Assembly (NCBI GenBank): GCA_036270655.1
Contig: DATBCD010000001.1
Span: 1-8,764, forward strand
DNA: 8,764 nucleotides
Direction of reading: 5' to 3'
Source: VBCK01 sp036270655
GTDB taxonomy: Bacteria > Pseudomonadota > Gammaproteobacteria > Burkholderiales > Burkholderiaceae_F
Position numbers and translations under genes: made by a program. Below, piece after piece: positions 6,329 through 8,764 of this stretch; the stretch's first letter is position 1; each line of letters opens with the position of its first letter. Under the pieces are notes generated by a model. The model was not told where the DNA came from. It saw nothing but the letters and a program-made list of their open reading frames with translations, and made no database searches.

Positions 6329-7758
6329 CGCGGCGTGCCGGCAGCCTGCGGCGACAGCGCTTCGGCCGTATCGATCCAGCCGCCGCCGAATGCCCGGTAC
6401 AGGCCCGTGTAGCTCTGGAACAGCTGGGCGCGCAGCGTGTCGAGCGAGATCTGCGCATCGAACAGCGACTGCTCGGCGGTCGCCACCTCGAGGAAGATGG
6501 CGGCCCCTTCCTGGTAGCGTCGTTGCGCCAGCTTGAGCAGACGCGTCAGCGCCAGCACGTTCTTCTCCTGCTCCGTGCGCTGCTGCTCCAGCGTGCTGCG
6601 GGCGATCAGCGCATCGTTGACGTCGCGCAGCGCGGAGTTCACCGCCGCCCGATAACCGGCCACCAGCTCGCGCTGGCGGGCCTGCGCCAGCTCGACCTGG
6701 CTTTGCAGCGCTCCGCCGCTGAACAGCGTTTGCGTCAGCCCCGCGCCGCCCGTCCAGGCGAGCGACGAACTCCTGACCAACTGCGCCAGCTGGTCGCTCT
6801 GAAAGCCGAGCAGCCCGGTCAGGCTGATGCGCGGAAAGAACGCTGCGCGCGCCACGCCGATATTCGCATTGGCGGCGATCAGCTCCTGCTCGGCCTGCCG
6901 CACGTCCGGCCGGCGCTCCAGCAGGTCCGACGGCAGTGCCGCGGGGACCGGCGGAAATGCCAGATCGTTGAGCGTGCGGCCGCGCTCGACCGGGGCTGGC
7001 TTACGGCCGGCCAGCACGTTGATCAGATCCTCCTGTTGAGCGATCTGGCGCTGCAGCGACGGCACCTCGGCGGCGGCGATCTGATATTGGGATTCGGCCT
7101 GCCGCATGTCGCTCTCGGGGGCCACGCCGCCCTCGAAGCGCGACTTCTGCAGGCGCAGCACCTCGCGCCGCGATTCGAGCGTGCGCTGCGTGATCGCCAG
7201 CTCGTCGTCCAGGGCCAGCAGCTGCACGTACGCATCGGCCATGTTCGTCACCAGCGTCAGAACCACGGTGCGGCGTCCCTCTTCGCTGGCCAGCAACTGC
7301 GCCCGCGCCGCCTCGGTGGCCCGGCGCAGTCTTCCCCACACGTCGATCTCGTAGCTGGCGCTCAGGTCCAGATCGTAGTTGTTGTAGTCCTGGTGGCCGG
7401 GCGGAATGAAGATGCCCTGGAACGTGTTGCGGCTGGCGCGCACCCGCTGGCCCGACGCATCGGCGCCGACCTGCGGATAGAGCGCCGAGCGGGCCAGCCC
7501 GAACTGCGCGCGCGCCTGGTCCACGCGCGCCACCGCCGCCTTCAGGTCGAGGCTGCCGGCGATCGCCTCGCTCAGCAGCCGGGAAAGCGCGGGATCCTGG
7601 AAGCCTTCCCACCAGGCGGCATTGGAAATTGCGCTCGCTTCGGCCGGCCCCATCTGCCAGCCGGCCGGCATGTCCAGCGCCGGCCTCGTGTAGTCGGGGC
7701 CGACCGCGCAGGCCGCCAGCGCGCAAGCGGCCAGCCCCACGGCTGCAGCCCTAAGCAT
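6325..7758 (-). CDS. NodT/OprM-family outer-membrane efflux lipoprotein
   Basis: The protein has 477 residues and is the trimeric outer-membrane channel of a tripartite RND pump. It starts with a lipoprotein signal (MLRAAAVGLAACALAAC) whose lipobox LAAC places the lipidated Cys at residue 17, followed by AVGPDYTRP, the usual start of mature NodT-family proteins. Two outer-membrane-efflux repeats follow. The first has DVWGRLRRATEAARAQ and the coiled-coil-like run after it; the second carries the family signature LLERRPDVRQAE, then NANIGVARAAFFPRISLTG and the final YRAFGGGW. The length is normal and no key part is missing. The ATG at 7758 is chosen because the signal peptide begins there; extending upstream to 7863 adds only Arg/Pro-rich sequence overlapping the permease. 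The start overlaps the permease stop by 8 bases (ATGCTTAG on the - strand), and with only a weak ribosome site this suggests translational coupling. Function is secure at family level; the substrate cannot be inferred. Confidence 0.95.
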   Translation of the reverse strand: MLRAAAVGLAACALAACAVGPDYTRPALDMPAGWQMGPAEASAISNAAWWEGFQDPALSRLLSEAIAGSLDLKAAVARVDQARAQFGLARSALYPQVGADASGQRVRASRNTFQGIFIPPGHQDYNNYDLDLSASYEIDVWGRLRRATEAARAQLLASEEGRRTVVLTLVTNMADAYVQLLALDDELAITQRTLESRREVLRLQKSRFEGGVAPESDMRQAESQYQIAAAEVPSLQRQIAQQEDLINVLAGRKPAPVERGRTLNDLAFPPVPAALPSDLLERRPDVRQAEQELIAANANIGVARAAFFPRISLTGLLGFQSDQLAQLVRSSSLAWTGGAGLTQTLFSGGALQSQVELAQARQRELVAGYRAAVNSALRDVNDALIARSTLEQQRTEQEKNVLALTRLLKLAQRRYQEGAAIFLEVATAEQSLFDAQISLDTLRAQLFQSYTGLYRAFGGGWIDTAEALSPQAAGTPR

Positions 7759-8764
7759 GCCCGCTGCCCGGCACCGGCGCGGCCTGCGCGTTGCCCGCTT
7801 GCGCGGCGGTCCCTTCGGGGCGGAACGGCCAGTGCCGTTCGCTGACCCGCTGCAGCACCACATAGAACACCGGGATCAGAAAGATCCCGATCAAGGTGGC
7901 GCTCAACATGCCGGACACCACCGCCGTGCCGATCGAGCGGCGCGCGCCCGCGCCGGCGCCGCTGGCGATCGCCAGCGGCAGCGATCCGAAAATGAACGCG
8001 AACGAGGTCATCAGGATCGGGCGCAGGCGCAGCGCCGCGCCCTTGATGGCGCTGTCCATGATCGCGGCGCCGCGTTCGTGCTCGATCTTGGCGAATTCGA
8101 CGATCAGGATCGCGTTCTTGGCCGCCAGCCCGATCAGCATGATCAGGCCGATCTGCGTGTACACATCGTTCGGCATGCTGCGCAACGCGATTCCGGAAAA
8201 GGCGCCCAGCACCCCGAACGGAATCACGAGCAGGATCGCAACCGGTATGGCCCAGCTCTCGTACAGCGCCGCCAGCACCAGGAACACGAAGGCGAGCGAC
8301 AGCGCGAACACGTAGCCGGTCTGCCCGCCGGTCTTCTTTTCCTGATACACGGCACCGGTCCATTCGTAGCCGTAACCGGCCGGCAGGCCACGCGCCAGCT
8401 CCTCCATCGCCTGCGCCGCCTGGCCCGAGCTGTAGCCCGGGGCGGCGGCGCCATTGATGGTGGCGGCCCGGTAGATGTTGTAGCGCTGCAGAAACTGGGG
8501 ACCATTGACGGACTTGATCGAGACGAGCGTCGAAAGCGGCACCATCGCACCCGCATCGGAGCGCACGTACATCCGCCCGATGTCCTCGGGTCTGGCCCGC
8601 GCGGCGGCCTCTGCCTGGGTCTGGACCCGGAACGTGCGGCCGTACAGGTTGAAGTCGTTCACGTAATAGCTGCCCAGGAAGGTCTGCAGCGTGAAGAACA
8701 CGTCGGCCAGGTTCACGCCGACCGACTTCACCCGGTCGCGGTCGATCGCGTACTCGATCTGCGG
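7751..8764 (-). CDS. RND efflux permease, HAE1 (AcrB/MexF-like) family, C-terminal third
   Basis: The gene is cut by the right window edge. The frame stays open to base 8764, so the GTG at 8731 is internal. About 337 residues are visible, corresponding to roughly AcrB residue 687 to the end. The visible part begins in the second periplasmic porter region (SYYVNDFNLYGRTF, GYGYEWTGAVYQEK), followed by the last transmembrane helices. Family hallmarks include ALYESWAIPVAILLVIPFGV, NDVYTQIGLIMLIGL and AAKNAILIVEFAK; the Lys in AAKN (codon complement of 8117-8119) corresponds to AcrB Lys940 of the proton relay. Further hallmarks are LRLRPILMTSFAFIFG and SGAGAGAR. The protein would be an inner-membrane proton/drug antiporter. 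It shares an operon with the outer-membrane channel; the adaptor subunit is probably upstream, outside the window. The short Ala/Pro/Gly-rich cytoplasmic tail looks ordinary. Confidence 0.97.
   Translation of the reverse strand, partial: PQIEYAIDRDRVKSVGVNLADVFFTLQTFLGSYYVNDFNLYGRTFRVQTQAEAAARARPEDIGRMYVRSDAGAMVPLSTLVSIKSVNGPQFLQRYNIYRAATINGAAAPGYSSGQAAQAMEELARGLPAGYGYEWTGAVYQEKKTGGQTGYVFALSLAFVFLVLAALYESWAIPVAILLVIPFGVLGAFSGIALRSMPNDVYTQIGLIMLIGLAAKNAILIVEFAKIEHERGAAIMDSAIKGAALRLRPILMTSFAFIFGSLPLAIASGAGAGARRSIGTAVVSGMLSATLIGIFLIPVFYVVLQRVSERHWPFRPEGTAAQAGNAQAAPVPGSGHA

Noticed and set aside
6240..6330. Possible bidirectional terminator at the end of the convergent genes
   Set aside because: Only short GC stems such as GGGCC/GGCCC are present, without T-runs on either strand, so they cannot be told from background in this GC-rich coding DNA.
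6523..7845. 440-codon open frame on the + strand opposite the outer-membrane factor
   Set aside because: Its product is Arg/Gln/His-rich with no family resemblance, while the - strand encodes a full, well-conserved NodT-family protein. Long antisense frames are expected in GC-rich DNA.
7759..7863. Upstream extension of the efflux lipoprotein start
   Set aside because: It would place 35 Arg/Pro-rich residues before an otherwise perfect lipoprotein signal peptide and overlap the permease by over 100 bases.

Overview
The window is GC-rich proteobacterial DNA with dense coding. A Gram-negative host is indicated by an outer-membrane-factor lipoprotein with a lipobox, an AcrB-like RND permease and a LolA-like periplasmic protein. 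The sequence looks beta- or gammaproteobacterial, but I cannot name a genus. There are five protein genes, two of them cut by the window edges. I see no RNA genes, insertion sequences, phage genes or CRISPR arrays.

Left half, + strand (1-4443): the 3' 4.4 kb of a very large, probably exported protein. In order it has an SdrD/Cna-B-like segment, an IPT/TIG-like domain and a right-handed parallel beta-helix. The beta-helix is interrupted by a Gly/Thr-rich cassette of four short repeats, and a second copy of the same four-unit cassette forms the C-terminus. A 133-bp gap with a strong hairpin (4492-4513) separates it from a LolA/COG2834-like exported protein (4577-5407). A 159-bp gap then leads to a small soluble protein with NarX/DesK-type histidine-kinase architecture (5567-6328). 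This protein lacks the phospho-accepting His and the N-box Glu, so it is probably a pseudokinase or a diverged ATP-binding regulator.

Right part, - strand (8764-6325): the 3' end of a drug-efflux operon. The HAE1-family RND permease (C-terminal third) overlaps a NodT/OprM-family outer-membrane lipoprotein by 8 bp. Together with a periplasmic adaptor, probably encoded upstream beyond the window, these would form a tripartite efflux pump. The operon meets the kinase-like gene tail to tail: both stop codons lie in one CTAG tetranucleotide, with no intergenic space.

The efflux pair is routine. The parts worth following are the composite surface protein with its duplicated cassette, the LolA-like partner beside it, and the degenerate kinase.
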